A DNA stretch of 53,603 nt from an uncultured Erysipelotrichaceae bacterium (lineage in GTDB: Bacteria > Bacillota_I > Bacilli_A > Erysipelotrichales > Erysipelotrichaceae): the NCBI GenBank assembly GCA_945877405.1, contig CAMCSA010000012.1:1-53603 (forward strand), given 5' to 3'. The notes under the pieces are model-generated. The model saw only the letters and a program-made list of their open reading frames with translations. It was not told the DNA's origin and ran no database searches. Positions within the stretch are counted from its first letter, which is position 1; each line of letters begins with the position of its first letter. The position numbers were made by a program, and so were the translations under genes. This document shows positions 27,660-37,447 of the stretch, piece after piece.

Positions 27660-27688
27660 ACGAAAACAAGTTCCTTTCGTTTATTAGA

Positions 27689-27697
27689 ATCATAACA
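27689..27697 (-). promoter_or_regulatory. candidate extended -10 promoter for murG-murB-divIB
   Basis: Minus strand TGT-TATGAT about 30 bases before the murG start, in the 66-bp gap after the ABC exporter genes, where no terminator is visible. Weak -35 (TCTGTA). Confidence 0.4.
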
Positions 27698-27725
27698 TAA
27701 ACATGTCATGTTACAGAAATAAACA

Positions 27726-29471
27726 TTACTGTGCGAACGAAGCAAACTGAGAATTGAACAGGTCCGCATAGAATCCGTTGCGGCTTAACAGCTGTTCATG
27801 TCTGCCGGATTCAATGATTTTTCCATCCTTCATCACACAAATCAGATCCGCATTAACAATTGTTGACAGACGATGTGCAACAACAAGGCTTGTTCTTCCT
27901 TCCATTAATGTATCAAATGCCTGCTGTACAAGTACTTCCGTTCTTGTATCAATTGAGGAAGTTGCTTCATCCAGAATCAGGATGGAAGGCTGTGCCAGCA
28001 TGACTCTTGTAATACAGAGCATCTGCTTTTGACCTGCGGAAAGTCTGTCTTCCTGAATGATGGTATCAAAACCATCTTCACTGTGTTCAATCCAGTCCAG
28101 ACACTGCGTTTTTCTACATGCTTCTTTCAATTCCTCATCACTGGCATCCGGTTTTGCGATCAGCAGATTATCACGGATCGAACCGGATGACAGCCATGTA
28201 TCCTGTAATACCATGCCAAAACAGCTCCGTAAAGATGTTCTGTTAATGGAAGTGATATCTGTACCATCCACACTGATCCTGCCGCTGCTGATTTCATAAA
28301 AGCGCATCAGCAGATTGATGATCGTTGTCTTACCACAACCGGTTGGACCGACAAATGCAACATGCATACCTGGTTTTACATGCAGATTGAAATCTTCAAT
28401 AAATGGACGTGAAGCATCATAACTGAAGCACACATGTTCCATCGTGATTTCTCCTGTGATAGAGTCAATGGATGGTTTCTGATGTGAACATAAGACAGGA
28501 TCATCTTCCTTTTTCTGATCGAGAAGATCAAACAGTCTTCCAGCACATGCAAATGCATTCTGCAACTCAGTTATGACAGAAGTGATGTCATTAAACGGCT
28601 TCATATACTGATTGGCATAGTTGAGCAGAATGGTAAGTCCACCTACGGTCAGATTGCCCTGCAGAATGAATAATGCACCCAGTAAAGCAACACAGGCATA
28701 GACAATGGAGTTGACACATCTTGTACATGGATTTGTCAAAGAGGAATAAAATGTGGCTTTTGTTGAACACTGTCGTAACTGTTCATTCATCTGATGAAAT
28801 GTTTCTTGACTGCGTTTTTCATACCCGAAAGCCTGTACCACATTCATGCCTGATACCATTTCTTCCACATATCCCATCTGCCTCCCGCGGGCTTTGGACT
28901 GCTTGCGGAACATTGTATACGTATGGGTGGAAATAAATCTTGCGACAAGGAAGGAAACCGGTGTCAGAACAATGACAGCCAAAGTGACCATACCGGAAGT
29001 CTTCAACATGAATACAAGCGTCAATACAATTGTCACAACACCTGTAAACAGCTGTGAAATTCCAAGAACAAGTCCATCACAGATGGCATCTCCATCCGCA
29101 ATGATCCTTGCGGTCAGATCTCCAGTTTTCTGCTCATCCAGATACTTCAAAGGAAGATTCATAACGGTTGCAATGGCTTTATTACGGATGGAAGCGACTG
29201 TACCATAGGCAACGGAATTATTGACAAGTGTCATCAGTAAGGTTGCAACTGCTGATATGACAGTACATACAGCAGCCTTGGATAAAAGAGGCATCAAGGC
29301 ATCAAAAGCCACATTGCCTGCACCAATGATATGATCAATTGCCTGACCGAACAGTACAGGCAGATACAGCTGAAATGCTGCAGAAACAAAAGCAAGCACA
29401 AAAGAAAGAATCATCATGAATCTGTACTTTCCGGCTTCCTTGAGTAAACGTTTCAGTATTGTGCGATTCAT
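27726..29471 (-). CDS. ABC exporter half-transporter, subunit B
   Basis: 581 residues: six membrane helices (about 15-300) then an ATPase with Walker A FVGPTGCGKTTI, signature LSAGQKQML, Walker B ILILDEATSSID and switch His in VVAHRLST. It overlaps subunit A by 4 bp. This subunit keeps the catalytic Glu and switch His, while its signature has Ala (LSAGQ). The pair resembles heterodimeric drug or lipid exporters of Bacillota (LmrCD/BmrCD type). Substrate unknown. Confidence 0.92.
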   Translation of the reverse strand: MNRTILKRLLKEAGKYRFMMILSFVLAFVSAAFQLYLPVLFGQAIDHIIGAGNVAFDALMPLLSKAAVCTVISAVATLLMTLVNNSVAYGTVASIRNKAIATVMNLPLKYLDEQKTGDLTARIIADGDAICDGLVLGISQLFTGVVTIVLTLVFMLKTSGMVTLAVIVLTPVSFLVARFISTHTYTMFRKQSKARGRQMGYVEEMVSGMNVVQAFGYEKRSQETFHQMNEQLRQCSTKATFYSSLTNPCTRCVNSIVYACVALLGALFILQGNLTVGGLTILLNYANQYMKPFNDITSVITELQNAFACAGRLFDLLDQKKEDDPVLCSHQKPSIDSITGEITMEHVCFSYDASRPFIEDFNLHVKPGMHVAFVGPTGCGKTTIINLLMRFYEISSGRISVDGTDITSINRTSLRSCFGMVLQDTWLSSGSIRDNLLIAKPDASDEELKEACRKTQCLDWIEHSEDGFDTIIQEDRLSAGQKQMLCITRVMLAQPSILILDEATSSIDTRTEVLVQQAFDTLMEGRTSLVVAHRLSTIVNADLICVMKDGKIIESGRHEQLLSRNGFYADLFNSQFASFAQ

Positions 29472-31192
29472 GATGCCTCCTTTTCGCCCCTGGATTGGGA
29501 TGCATTGATCTGCTGGTATACACTGCAGGAAGAAAGCAGTGATTCATGCGTACCATTTCCAACAAGCCTGCCATGATCCAGAACAAGAATCTGATCACAT
29601 TGCCTGACGGTTGAAATACGTTGTGAAATCAGAAATACGGTACAGTTTTTTATCTTTGCGATTGCCTGACGCAGCTTTGCATCGGTTGCGTAATCAAGTG
29701 CACTGGATGAATCATCCAGGATAAGAATCTGTGGCTTAGATACAATGGCTCTTGCGATGGTAAGCCTCTGTTTCTGACCACCGGAAAGATTTCTGCCACC
29801 CTGTTCAATTATCGTATCAAGGCCATCTTTCTTTCCTGCCACGATTTCATCTGCCTGAGCAATGGTCAGTGCCTCATGGATTTCTTCATCACTTGCATCT
29901 GCTTTTCCCATCTGCATGTTCTGACGGATCGTACCGGAAAACAGGACTGCCTTCTGTGGTACTATACCGAAGATTTTTGAAAGCTGCTGCTTTGGGTAAG
30001 ACGCTAAAGGCTTCCCATTGATCTGAATCGAACCGGACTTGGGGTCCATGGTCCTTGTCAAAAGACGCACCAGTGTGGATTTGCCAGAACCGGTACCACC
30101 GATAATCCCGATCATTTCTCCTTCCTTTACTGTAAAACTGATATCCTGTACAACCGGAGTGCCATGATCATGATAGGAAGCACTGACATGTTCAAAACAT
30201 ACAGTACCTATTTCATTGCTTTCTACAGGCATGGTTCCATAGGACAGTTCTGGAGGGATGGCTAATACATCCGATACACGCGCTGCACAGGCAATGCCTT
30301 TATTCAATGTGATCATCAAAGAGGAAAGCTTGATCAGTTCAACGATCATCTGCGCCATATAGTTATATAAGGCAACAACCTGCCCCTGTTGCAGTATGCC
30401 TGCCTCAACCTGAATTGCACCGGTATGAATCAGAACACATACCGCAAGATTGACAATCAGAAAAGTTACCGGATTCAAAAGAGCTGTGATTCTGCCAGTT
30501 AATACGACATAGGATGTATATCTATCATCTGCTTCCTTGAAATCCTGAACTTCCTTTTTTTCCTGTGTAAAGGCACGAATCACACGGACACCAGAAAGGT
30601 TTTCCCTTGTTTTAACCGAAAGCCGGTCCAGATATCCCTGCACCTTTTTGAACATCGGAATTGTTACAAGCATGATGCCAAGTACAATCACAAGCAGCAA
30701 AGGAATTGCTGTAGCAAATACAATGGCTGCCTTACGATCAATGGTGAGTGCCATGATGAATGATCCAAATACGATAAACGGAGAACGTAAAAGAAGACGT
30801 AATCCCATGTTGACGGCTGTCTGGATCTGGTTGATATCAGAAGTCAGACGTGTCATCAGTGTATCTGCACCGATCTTTTCGTTCTGCCTTAAGGAAAGTG
30901 AGCTGACATGAACAAATAAAGCCTCCCTGATATCACAGGCAAATCCAACCGCGCAACGTGCAGAAAAAAACTGTGCTGTGATTGCAAAGCCAAGAGATAC
31001 CAGCGCAAGTACCACAAGAAGCCCTACACGTATCATGATCATCTTCATGTCATGTGCAACAATGGCTGTATCAATCAGATCTGCAACGACTAACGGTACA
31101 AACAGATCCATGAATGCTTCCAGCATCTTAAATAACGGTGCTAAAACTGCCTGTACCCGATATGGTCTGAAATATTTACCAAGCTGATTCAT
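29468..31192 (-). CDS. ABC exporter half-transporter, subunit A (degenerate ATP site)
   Basis: 574 residues with six membrane helices and an ATPase having Walker A GIIGGTGSGKST, signature LSGGQKQRL, Walker B ILILDDSSSALD and FLISQRIST. The catalytic Glu after Walker B is Asp and the switch His is Gln, so its own Walker site is probably non-hydrolytic while its intact LSGGQ serves the active site of subunit B. This asymmetry is known in heterodimeric exporters. The ATG at 31192 has AAGGAG five bases upstream. Confidence 0.92.
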   Translation of the reverse strand: MNQLGKYFRPYRVQAVLAPLFKMLEAFMDLFVPLVVADLIDTAIVAHDMKMIMIRVGLLVVLALVSLGFAITAQFFSARCAVGFACDIREALFVHVSSLSLRQNEKIGADTLMTRLTSDINQIQTAVNMGLRLLLRSPFIVFGSFIMALTIDRKAAIVFATAIPLLLVIVLGIMLVTIPMFKKVQGYLDRLSVKTRENLSGVRVIRAFTQEKKEVQDFKEADDRYTSYVVLTGRITALLNPVTFLIVNLAVCVLIHTGAIQVEAGILQQGQVVALYNYMAQMIVELIKLSSLMITLNKGIACAARVSDVLAIPPELSYGTMPVESNEIGTVCFEHVSASYHDHGTPVVQDISFTVKEGEMIGIIGGTGSGKSTLVRLLTRTMDPKSGSIQINGKPLASYPKQQLSKIFGIVPQKAVLFSGTIRQNMQMGKADASDEEIHEALTIAQADEIVAGKKDGLDTIIEQGGRNLSGGQKQRLTIARAIVSKPQILILDDSSSALDYATDAKLRQAIAKIKNCTVFLISQRISTVRQCDQILVLDHGRLVGNGTHESLLSSCSVYQQINASQSRGEKEAS

Positions 31193-31215
31193 AAACTCTC
31201 CTTTACAGTTACGCA

Positions 31216-31221
31216 ATTATA
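31216..31221 (-). promoter_or_regulatory. candidate -10 box for the ABC exporter operon
   Basis: Perfect TATAAT on the minus strand, just after the engB terminator and 23 bases before the start of subunit A. The -35 would fall inside the terminator stem and is poor. Confidence 0.35.
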
Positions 31222-31225
31222 CACC

Positions 31226-31250
31226 AAAAAGAAACCGGATACCCGGTTTC
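31226..31250 (-). terminator. terminator after engB
   Basis: Minus strand GAAACCGG, loop GTAT, CCGGTTTC, then TTTTT. The 8-bp stem begins immediately after the engB stop codon. Confidence 0.92.
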
Positions 31251-31829
31251 TCATAACATCTGATCGATTCTTTTCCAGATTTCATCCATACCTTTTTTGG
31301 AAATGGAATCAACCGGTACAAGTGCAGATACCGGTAAACCAAGTACACCGGCAATCTTCTGTGCGTTGGACAGGAACTTTCCTCTTGAAATCTTGTCTGC
31401 CTTCGTACAGGCAACAATGATATTCAGATGGTTTTCTCTGCCATACTCAATCATATCCAGATCCTCATCGGATGGAATTCTGCGACAGTCCAGAACAAGA
31501 ATCATCCCTTTCAGGTTTTCTCTTTTCTGAAAGTACGGTTCAATCAGTTTCCCGAAAGCAATCGCACTCTGTCGATCACTTGTGGCATAGCCATAGCCTG
31601 GGCAGTCAGTAAAGACAACGCGATCATCAACATTGAAGAAGTTGAGCAGTCTTGTCTTACCTGGTGTCTTACCGGAATAGGCAAGATTCTTACGATTGAC
31701 CAGAGCATTGATCAGACTTGACTTACCTGCATTGGATCTGCCCGCAAAGGCGATTTCAGGAAGTAAACTGTCAGGCCATTGGGACTGCTGAGCTGCTGTT
31801 GCGATCAGTTTTGCCTGATAGGATTTCAT
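31251..31829 (-). CDS. engB: ribosome-biogenesis GTPase EngB/YsxC
   Basis: 192-residue Era-type GTPase needed for 50S assembly. G1 is GRSNAGKSSLINAL, G3 DCPGYGYA, G4 CTKADKIS; KTPGKTRLLNFF holds the switch I Thr. Its start overlaps the lon stop by 4 bp (ATGA). lon-engB is the usual Bacillota order. Confidence 0.97.
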   Translation of the reverse strand: MKSYQAKLIATAAQQSQWPDSLLPEIAFAGRSNAGKSSLINALVNRKNLAYSGKTPGKTRLLNFFNVDDRVVFTDCPGYGYATSDRQSAIAFGKLIEPYFQKRENLKGMILVLDCRRIPSDEDLDMIEYGRENHLNIIVACTKADKISRGKFLSNAQKIAGVLGLPVSALVPVDSISKKGMDEIWKRIDQML

Positions 31830-34144
31830 GGACGCACCAGCGCTTCCTTGAGTACCTGTGATACGTTTTCCATTGGCTTGAATGTGATTGCTTCACGCAC
31901 TGCCTGTGGTACATCATCCAGATCTCTTTCATTCTGCTTTGGAATCAGAATCGTATTGATACCAACACGGTTTGCCGCAAGAGACTTTTCTCTTAATCCA
32001 CCGATCGGTAATACGTGACCACGTAATGTGACTTCACCCGTCATCGCAATATCACTTCTGACAGGTCTGCCCGTTAAGGCAGATACGATGGCTGTTGTCA
32101 TTGTCACACCAGCAGATGGACCATCTTTTGGTACAGCTCCTTCTGGTACATGGATATGAATATCATGGGACTCAAACCATTCCGGTTTGATCTTGAATTC
32201 ATCGCCATGACTTCTGACATAGTCAAGTGCAATCTCTGCACTTTCCTTCATGACATCACCCAGCTGACCCGTAATGACAAGTCTTCCCTTGCCGGCAAAT
32301 GTATTGACTTCAATCTGCAGTACATCGCCACCGAATTCCGTATAGGCAAGACCGGTTACACAACCGATCTGATCCTTCTTTTCTTTTGCACCGTATTCAA
32401 ACTTTTCCTTGCCAAGCCATTCATTGATCAGCTTCTTATTGATTGTGACTGATTTCTTACCATCCTTTAATACAGCAAGTACAGTCTTACGGCATAATGC
32501 AGAAACAAGTCGTTCCAGCTGTCTAACGCCTGCTTCTCTTGTGTAATGTCTGATCAGATACAGAATTTCAGCATCCTTGAGATGGAACTGGGATGCCTTG
32601 AGACCATTTGCTTTGAGCTGCTTTGGAATCAGATGTTCCTTGGCAATGGTCACCTTGTCAATTTCCGTATAGGAAGGCAGTTCAATGATTTCCAGTCGAT
32701 CACGTAACGGAGCTGGAATGTTTTCCAGATAGTTAGCTGTTGCGATGAACATGACCTTGGACAGATCATAGGATTCTTCCAGATAGTGATCTGAGAAGAA
32801 TGTGTTCTGTTCTGGATCCAGTACTTCCAGCATCGCATCGGATGGATCTCCCTTATAGTCAGCACCCATCTTATCGATTTCATCAATCAGGAATACCGGA
32901 TTGATGACACCGGACTTCTTCATGCCCTGAATGATTCTTCCTGGCAATGCTCCAAGGTATGTTCTTCTATGTCCTCTGATTTCTGCTTCATCACGCACGC
33001 CACCAAGTGACATCTTGACAAACTTTCTGTCAATGGCACGGGCAATGGAACGTGCTAAGGAAGTCTTACCGACACCAGGAGGACCGACAAGGCACAGAAT
33101 CGGCGCATTCAGTGTACCTGTCATCTGTTTGACCGCAAGATATTCCATGATACGATCCTTGACTTTATCAAGTCCATAGTGGTCTTCATCCAAAATGGCA
33201 CGAACGGCATTCAGATCATCACTGTCCTGTGTTTCCTGCCACCATGGTACATTCAGCAGCCAGTCCAGATATGTACGGGATACACTTGTTTCCCCGTTTC
33301 CTGGTGGAAGCATTTCAAACCGCTTCAGCTCTTCCAGAGCCTTTTTCTTGACGTGTTCTGGGTATGGATTGTTTTCAATCGTTTCTCTGATCTTTGTCGC
33401 ATCATCATCCATGCTGGAAACATCACCAAGTTCTTCTTTGATGGCTCTCAGTTTTTCACGCAGGTAATATTCCTTCTGACCTTCATCAATCTTGCGTTTT
33501 ACCTTTTCATTGATGGCGGATTCCAGCTGGTTCATTCTTTCCTGCTTTTCCAGTTCGGAAATGATCATGTACATTCTTTCATTGACATCAGCAGTTTCAA
33601 GCAGTCTCTGCTTTGTATTCTGATCTGTCACGAAATACTGTGCAAACTGATCTGTTAATGTCACAGCACTGACACCCTGGGAAAGCTGATGCACAACATC
33701 AGCGGGGAAGGATGCAGTTACGGCAGATACCTTCTGGAATTCAGAAATGATACGCTTGACAAGAATCACTTCTTCATCTGAGCTGGAGAAGATATCATCT
33801 ACCAGTGTGACTTCACCACTCAGAGTCTTTCCATCATCCATTAAGGAAAGCAGCTTTGCACGTTTCATACCGGTAAAGGTAACACGCAGATATCCTTCCT
33901 TACGACGGATGATTTTGATTTTCGCAAGTGTACCTGTTTCAAAAAGGTCATCCTTACCAGGATCCTCAACACGGATATCCTTCTGGGAGACAATGAAAAC
34001 CGTCGCATCATGGCCATCGTTTGCCTGGTTTACCGCATTGATTGACTTGGTTCTGCCAACTTCAATCATGACATCCTGACCAGGGAAAATGATGACACCT
34101 CTTGTGGCGACAACAGGTACATGCATTGTTGTGGCTTTTGTCAT
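31826..34144 (-). CDS. lon: ATP-dependent protease Lon
   Basis: 772 residues. The N-terminal substrate domain (about 10-200) starts [21 protein letters not shown], then an AAA+ module with Walker [19 protein letters not shown] and Walker [12 protein letters not shown], and a serine-lysine protease domain with [12 protein letters not shown] (catalytic Ser) and the Lys in [13 protein letters not shown]. The ATG at 34144 has GGAGG seven bases upstream. A hairpin separates it from tig. It degrades misfolded and regulatory proteins in the cytoplasm. Confidence 0.97.
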   Translation of the reverse strand: MTKATTMHVPVVATRGVIIFPGQDVMIEVGRTKSINAVNQANDGHDATVFIVSQKDIRVEDPGKDDLFETGTLAKIKIIRRKEGYLRVTFTGMKRAKLLSLMDDGKTLSGEVTLVDDIFSSSDEEVILVKRIISEFQKVSAVTASFPADVVHQLSQGVSAVTLTDQFAQYFVTDQNTKQRLLETADVNERMYMIISELEKQERMNQLESAINEKVKRKIDEGQKEYYLREKLRAIKEELGDVSSMDDDATKIRETIENNPYPEHVKKKALEELKRFEMLPPGNGETSVSRTYLDWLLNVPWWQETQDSDDLNAVRAILDEDHYGLDKVKDRIMEYLAVKQMTGTLNAPILCLVGPPGVGKTSLARSIARAIDRKFVKMSLGGVRDEAEIRGHRRTYLGALPGRIIQGMKKSGVINPVFLIDEIDKMGADYKGDPSDAMLEVLDPEQNTFFSDHYLEESYDLSKVMFIATANYLENIPAPLRDRLEIIELPSYTEIDKVTIAKEHLIPKQLKANGLKASQFHLKDAEILYLIRHYTREAGVRQLERLVSALCRKTVLAVLKDGKKSVTINKKLINEWLGKEKFEYGAKEKKDQIGCVTGLAYTEFGGDVLQIEVNTFAGKGRLVITGQLGDVMKESAEIALDYVRSHGDEFKIKPEWFESHDIHIHVPEGAVPKDGPSAGVTMTTAIVSALTGRPVRSDIAMTGEVTLRGHVLPIGGLREKSLAANRVGINTILIPKQNERDLDDVPQAVREAITFKPMENVSQVLKEALVRP

Positions 34145-34172
34145 AATGAAACCTCCGTTTCTATTCAATGTA

Positions 34173-34200
34173 TGAAAATAAGACGCGGATGCGCCTTATT
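34173..34200 (-). terminator. hairpin between tig and lon
   Basis: Minus strand AATAAGGCGC, loop ATCC, GCGTCTTATT, then TTCAT. The 10-bp stem has one G-U pair but the T tract is short, so termination may be partial and lon may get some transcripts from the tig promoter. Confidence 0.65.
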
Positions 34201-34215
34201 TCATTTGCTTTTCAA

Positions 34216-35502
34216 TCAGTCAGCCTTGACTGTCTTTTCGGCGTTTTCCTTAACGAGTTCGAATGCCTTCTGATTAGCGACATCCTTCTTCAGCATTTCA
34301 GGATTGATCAGGCTCTTAACCTTTTCTGTTTCCATGCCATACGCCTTGGCAATGTTCTCATATTCCGCATTGAGATCTTCATCGGATGGAACAATGTTTT
34401 CAACTTCCGCAATCTTTTCCAGTGCCAGTCTGATTGTAACAGTCTTGACAGCCTGTTCACGGTAATCTTCCTTCAGATCTTCCGGCTTCTTGCCCATGAT
34501 GGACAGATACTGAGTCAGGCTCATGCCATACTGAGAAATCTGGTTAGCCAGCTGCTGAATCTGGTTCTGAACTTCTTCTTCGATCAGAGCTTCTGGCATA
34601 TCTACTGCTGTATGTTCAACCAGTTCTTCCATTAATGCGTTATCAGCTTCGTTTTCAGCAGAAGCCTTTTTGCTGTTTTCCAGTCTTTCACGTACCTTGG
34701 CAACAAGCTGCTCAGCTGTTTCAACTTCCGGAATGGAAACATCCTTAGCAAAGTCATCATCTACTTCAGGCAGTACTTCTGTCTTGACAGAGTTTACCTT
34801 GACCTTGAAGACAACTTCAGCACCAGCAAGGTCAGCTGCATGATAATTTTCAGGGAATGTCAGGTGAAGATCCTTTTCTTCACCGGCAACAGTACCGATC
34901 AGCTGATCTTCAAAGCCTGGGATAAAGCTGCCAGAGCCAAGAGTCAGATCATAGTTCTCTGCCTTGCCGCCTTCAAATGCTTCTTCACCCTTGAAACCTT
35001 CATAGTTGATGTTGACGATATCACCGTTTTCAGCTGCGCCTTCCTTTTCTTCCATGTCAGCGTACTGCTTTCTCATACGGTCGAGTTCAGCTGTAACTTC
35101 TTCATCAGATACGGATGTTTCAGCCATTGCATAATGCAGACCTCTGTAATCTGTAACTGTTACTTCAGGCATAACCTGGAATGTATAAACCAGAACTGCC
35201 TTTTCTGTGCTGAGATCTCTGATATCTGCAGATGGCTGAGAAATCGGTTCAACACCAGTTTCTTCAAGGCCTCTTTTCAGCCATTCATTGATGTGTTCAT
35301 CAATGGCAGCTGCCTGTCTTTCACCCATGGAAATCTGCTTTTCAACAAGTGCCTTAGGTGCACAGCCCTTACGGAATCCATGAATCGTTACATTCTTTGC
35401 GAGCTTGTTGAATGCTTTTTCAACAGCCTTCGCCCATTCTTCACCTTCGATGACGACTTCCAGTTCACCGGTGGATTTTTCTTTCAGTGTCCAAGTTGAC
35501 AT
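34216..35502 (-). CDS. tig: trigger factor chaperone
   Basis: 428-residue ribosome-bound chaperone and prolyl isomerase. The N-terminal ribosome-binding domain has GFRKGCAPKALVEKQ (family GFRxGK-like signature), the FKBP-type domain at about 150-245 includes GDIVNINYEGF...LTLGSGSFIPGFEDQLIG, and the C-terminal cradle domain is helical. The start ATG (MSTWTLKEK) has AAAGGAG upstream; the frame opens 29 codons earlier without a start site. Its promoter carries a CIRCE heat-shock operator. Confidence 0.97.
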   Translation of the reverse strand: MSTWTLKEKSTGELEVVIEGEEWAKAVEKAFNKLAKNVTIHGFRKGCAPKALVEKQISMGERQAAAIDEHINEWLKRGLEETGVEPISQPSADIRDLSTEKAVLVYTFQVMPEVTVTDYRGLHYAMAETSVSDEEVTAELDRMRKQYADMEEKEGAAENGDIVNINYEGFKGEEAFEGGKAENYDLTLGSGSFIPGFEDQLIGTVAGEEKDLHLTFPENYHAADLAGAEVVFKVKVNSVKTEVLPEVDDDFAKDVSIPEVETAEQLVAKVRERLENSKKASAENEADNALMEELVEHTAVDMPEALIEEEVQNQIQQLANQISQYGMSLTQYLSIMGKKPEDLKEDYREQAVKTVTIRLALEKIAEVENIVPSDEDLNAEYENIAKAYGMETEKVKSLINPEMLKKDVANQKAFELVKENAEKTVKAD

Positions 35503-35538
35503 TGTATTCTTACTCCTTTTTCTGTTCAGTGCTCGAGT

Positions 35539-35547
35539 ATTATAACA
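35539..35547 (-). promoter_or_regulatory. second, extended -10 promoter for tig
   Basis: Minus strand TGT-TATAAT, giving a leader of about 30 bases that includes AAAGGAG. It lies about 80 bp downstream of the CIRCE-controlled promoter and could give basal expression. Confidence 0.45.
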
Positions 35548-35618
35548 AATACGACAATGCAGTGCCATGAAAATACATTTATTTTTCATGAATTTACATC
35601 ATTTCGCCGTACTTTACT

Positions 35619-35661
35619 ATCCTAAACACTTCTTTTAGCACTGTCAAGTATAAAGTGCTAA
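35619..35661 (-). promoter_or_regulatory. tig promoter overlapped by a CIRCE (HrcA) operator
   Basis: TTAGCACTG and AAGTGCTAA are separated by exactly nine bases at 35635-35661. The CIRCE consensus is TTAGCACTC-N9-GAGTGCTAA, so only the innermost base of each arm differs. On the minus strand TTGACA (35642-35647) lies within it, followed by a 17-bp spacer and -10 TAGGAT (35619-35624). HrcA bound here would cover the -35. Confidence 0.88.
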
Positions 35662-35668
35662 AAGAATG

Positions 35669-35705
35669 TCATAAAAAAGAGACAATCCATGGGGTTGCCA
35701 TGGAT
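35669..35705 (-). terminator. terminator after the Na/Pi cotransporter gene
   Basis: Minus strand ATCCATGG, loop CAACC, CCATGGAT, then TGTCTCTTTTTT. The 8-bp stem is perfect and lies 8 bp after the stop codon. Confidence 0.85.
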
Positions 35706-35712
35706 CTGCCTT

Positions 35713-37401
35713 TCATTCACTTTCTACAACCGTTAATGCACAGAAGCCATTGCTTTGTCCTAAGGCATCTGCGATATTGATACAGCAGTTGCCCATACGG
35801 TCAATCGCATGAATCATTTCGTTAAATGGTTCCGTCATTCTTGCATCACACTGTCCTTCCCGGATTCTGCGGACATGAGATCTTCTCATCCGTACACCAA
35901 GGTCAAGGATTTCCTCTTTACGATCATACAGATGATCGATGGAAATCTTCTTTTCCAGCATGGCAGTGGATACATCCATGAACATCTTTTCAACAAGCTG
36001 GAAGCTGTGCATGATATCATCCATCGCCTCATCTGAAAACTGTTGTCCCTTTCCTTTGCGTTTTTTCATTGCTTTTGAAATCTCTGCGCACAGATCATTC
36101 ATTCGATCCAGATCACCGAATACGTACATGATACCGGTTGTCAGATTTGCCTGATCTTCCGTGAGACTTCCGGAAGCAAACAGCTGTGCAAAGTAATCTG
36201 TGATGTGGGTATACAAGACATTGAGATCATCACTTCTGCGGATCACTTTATCCGCAAGAGCCTCATCCTCATTCATCATTGCCTTTTCAAGACGTTCCAT
36301 GTTATGGGATACAAGTCCAAGTACACGATCAAATTCCTTATAGATCAGCTGCAGTGCAGCAACCGGCTGCGATACCAGCTTTGGGTCCAGATACATCGGA
36401 ACCGAATCCTTTGTCTTTTCACTTGCTCCATCCGGTATCAGCTTCATAACAATCTTTACCATCAGCCAGATCAAAGGAATCCAAAGCAGTGTCATAGCAA
36501 CATTGAAGAATGTATGGGCATTGGCAATCTGCCTGGAAATCACTTCAATTTCAGGTCCTTTTGGTGAGATTGCCTGAATGAGCGATGCAAAAGGCTTCAG
36601 AAAAATCAGGAAAATCACGGATCCGGATACGTTGAAGACACAATGTGCCAGTGCAGTGCGCTTGGCATCTTTGGACTGCCCGATACTTGCAAGCATGGCT
36701 GTAATGGTAGTACCGATATTATCACCAAGCAGAATCGGAATTGCACCGACAAGGCCGATCACACTGCTGGCACCATCTGATGCAGCCTGTGCGGCAAAGT
36801 TCTGCAAAATCGCAATCGTTGCAGAAGATGATTGAATGACAAGAGTCATTCCAGTACCGGCAAGCACACCAAGTACAGGTACTCCTGCAACCTTTTCAAT
36901 GATTTCCGTAAATACCGGAGAACAAGCCAGTGGCTTCATGACGGATCCCATCGTTTCAATTCCAAGAAACAGCAGACCGAATGCGAAGATCGTCTGACCG
37001 ATCGAACGGATCTGTTCCTTTTTCACAAAAAACGAAATGACAAAGCCTATAGCAATAATCATGTATATATAGTCAGACAACTTGAATGCGATGATTTGAG
37101 CTGTCATTGTCGTACCGATATTAGCACCAAGAATAATGGAAATTGCCTGTGGCAGATTCATCAGTCCGGCACTGACAAAACCGATTGCCATGACCGTAGT
37201 CGCCGATGAGCTCTGCAGTACTGCTGTTGTAAGAGCACCTGCCAGCACACCAAGTATCGGATTCCCTGTCAGCAGTGCAAGTAAAGATCTCATCTTTTCA
37301 CCTGCTGCCTTCTGCAGACAGTCACTCATCATATTCATTCCGTAGATGAAGATCGCAAGACCTCCTAGCAGTCCTGTGATGATCCTGAATGTTTCATTCA
37401 T
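35713..37401 (-). CDS. Na/Pi cotransporter family protein with PhoU-like tail
   Basis: 562 residues. The membrane part (about 1-320) contains the two inverted QSSSATT repeats of the NptA/NPT2 family (VLQSSSATTVMAIGF and LVIQSSSATIAILQNF) with GANIGTT and GDNIGTTITAM. The cytoplasmic C-terminal region (about 345-560) is helical and PhoU-like. Expected to bring in phosphate with sodium. The ATG at 37401 has AGGAAGGG upstream; the frame opens 13 codons earlier. Upstream repeats look like PhoP sites. Confidence 0.93.
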   Translation of the reverse strand: MNETFRIITGLLGGLAIFIYGMNMMSDCLQKAAGEKMRSLLALLTGNPILGVLAGALTTAVLQSSSATTVMAIGFVSAGLMNLPQAISIILGANIGTTMTAQIIAFKLSDYIYMIIAIGFVISFFVKKEQIRSIGQTIFAFGLLFLGIETMGSVMKPLACSPVFTEIIEKVAGVPVLGVLAGTGMTLVIQSSSATIAILQNFAAQAASDGASSVIGLVGAIPILLGDNIGTTITAMLASIGQSKDAKRTALAHCVFNVSGSVIFLIFLKPFASLIQAISPKGPEIEVISRQIANAHTFFNVAMTLLWIPLIWLMVKIVMKLIPDGASEKTKDSVPMYLDPKLVSQPVAALQLIYKEFDRVLGLVSHNMERLEKAMMNEDEALADKVIRRSDDLNVLYTHITDYFAQLFASGSLTEDQANLTTGIMYVFGDLDRMNDLCAEISKAMKKRKGKGQQFSDEAMDDIMHSFQLVEKMFMDVSTAMLEKKISIDHLYDRKEEILDLGVRMRRSHVRRIREGQCDARMTEPFNEMIHAIDRMGNCCINIADALGQSNGFCALTVVESE

Positions 37402-37422
37402 ATGTTTTCCCTTCCTGTCTTT

Positions 37423-37436
37423 GTAACCTTGGTTAC
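37423..37436. repeat. 14-bp palindrome in the Na/Pi transporter leader
   Basis: GTAACC-TT-GGTTAC, perfect 6-bp arms, between the candidate -10 (37448-37453) and the ribosome site. Could be an operator or a small RNA hairpin; nothing else supports either. Confidence 0.4.
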
Positions 37437-37447
37437 GCATTCAGTGT

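Noticed and set aside
27660-27725. Terminator after the ABC exporter
   Set aside because: TAACAT/ATGTTA can pair but there is no T tract, so I do not call it.
35713-37401. Na/Pi protein as two fused genes (transporter plus PhoU)
   Set aside because: A C-terminal PhoU-like region is standard for this transporter family.
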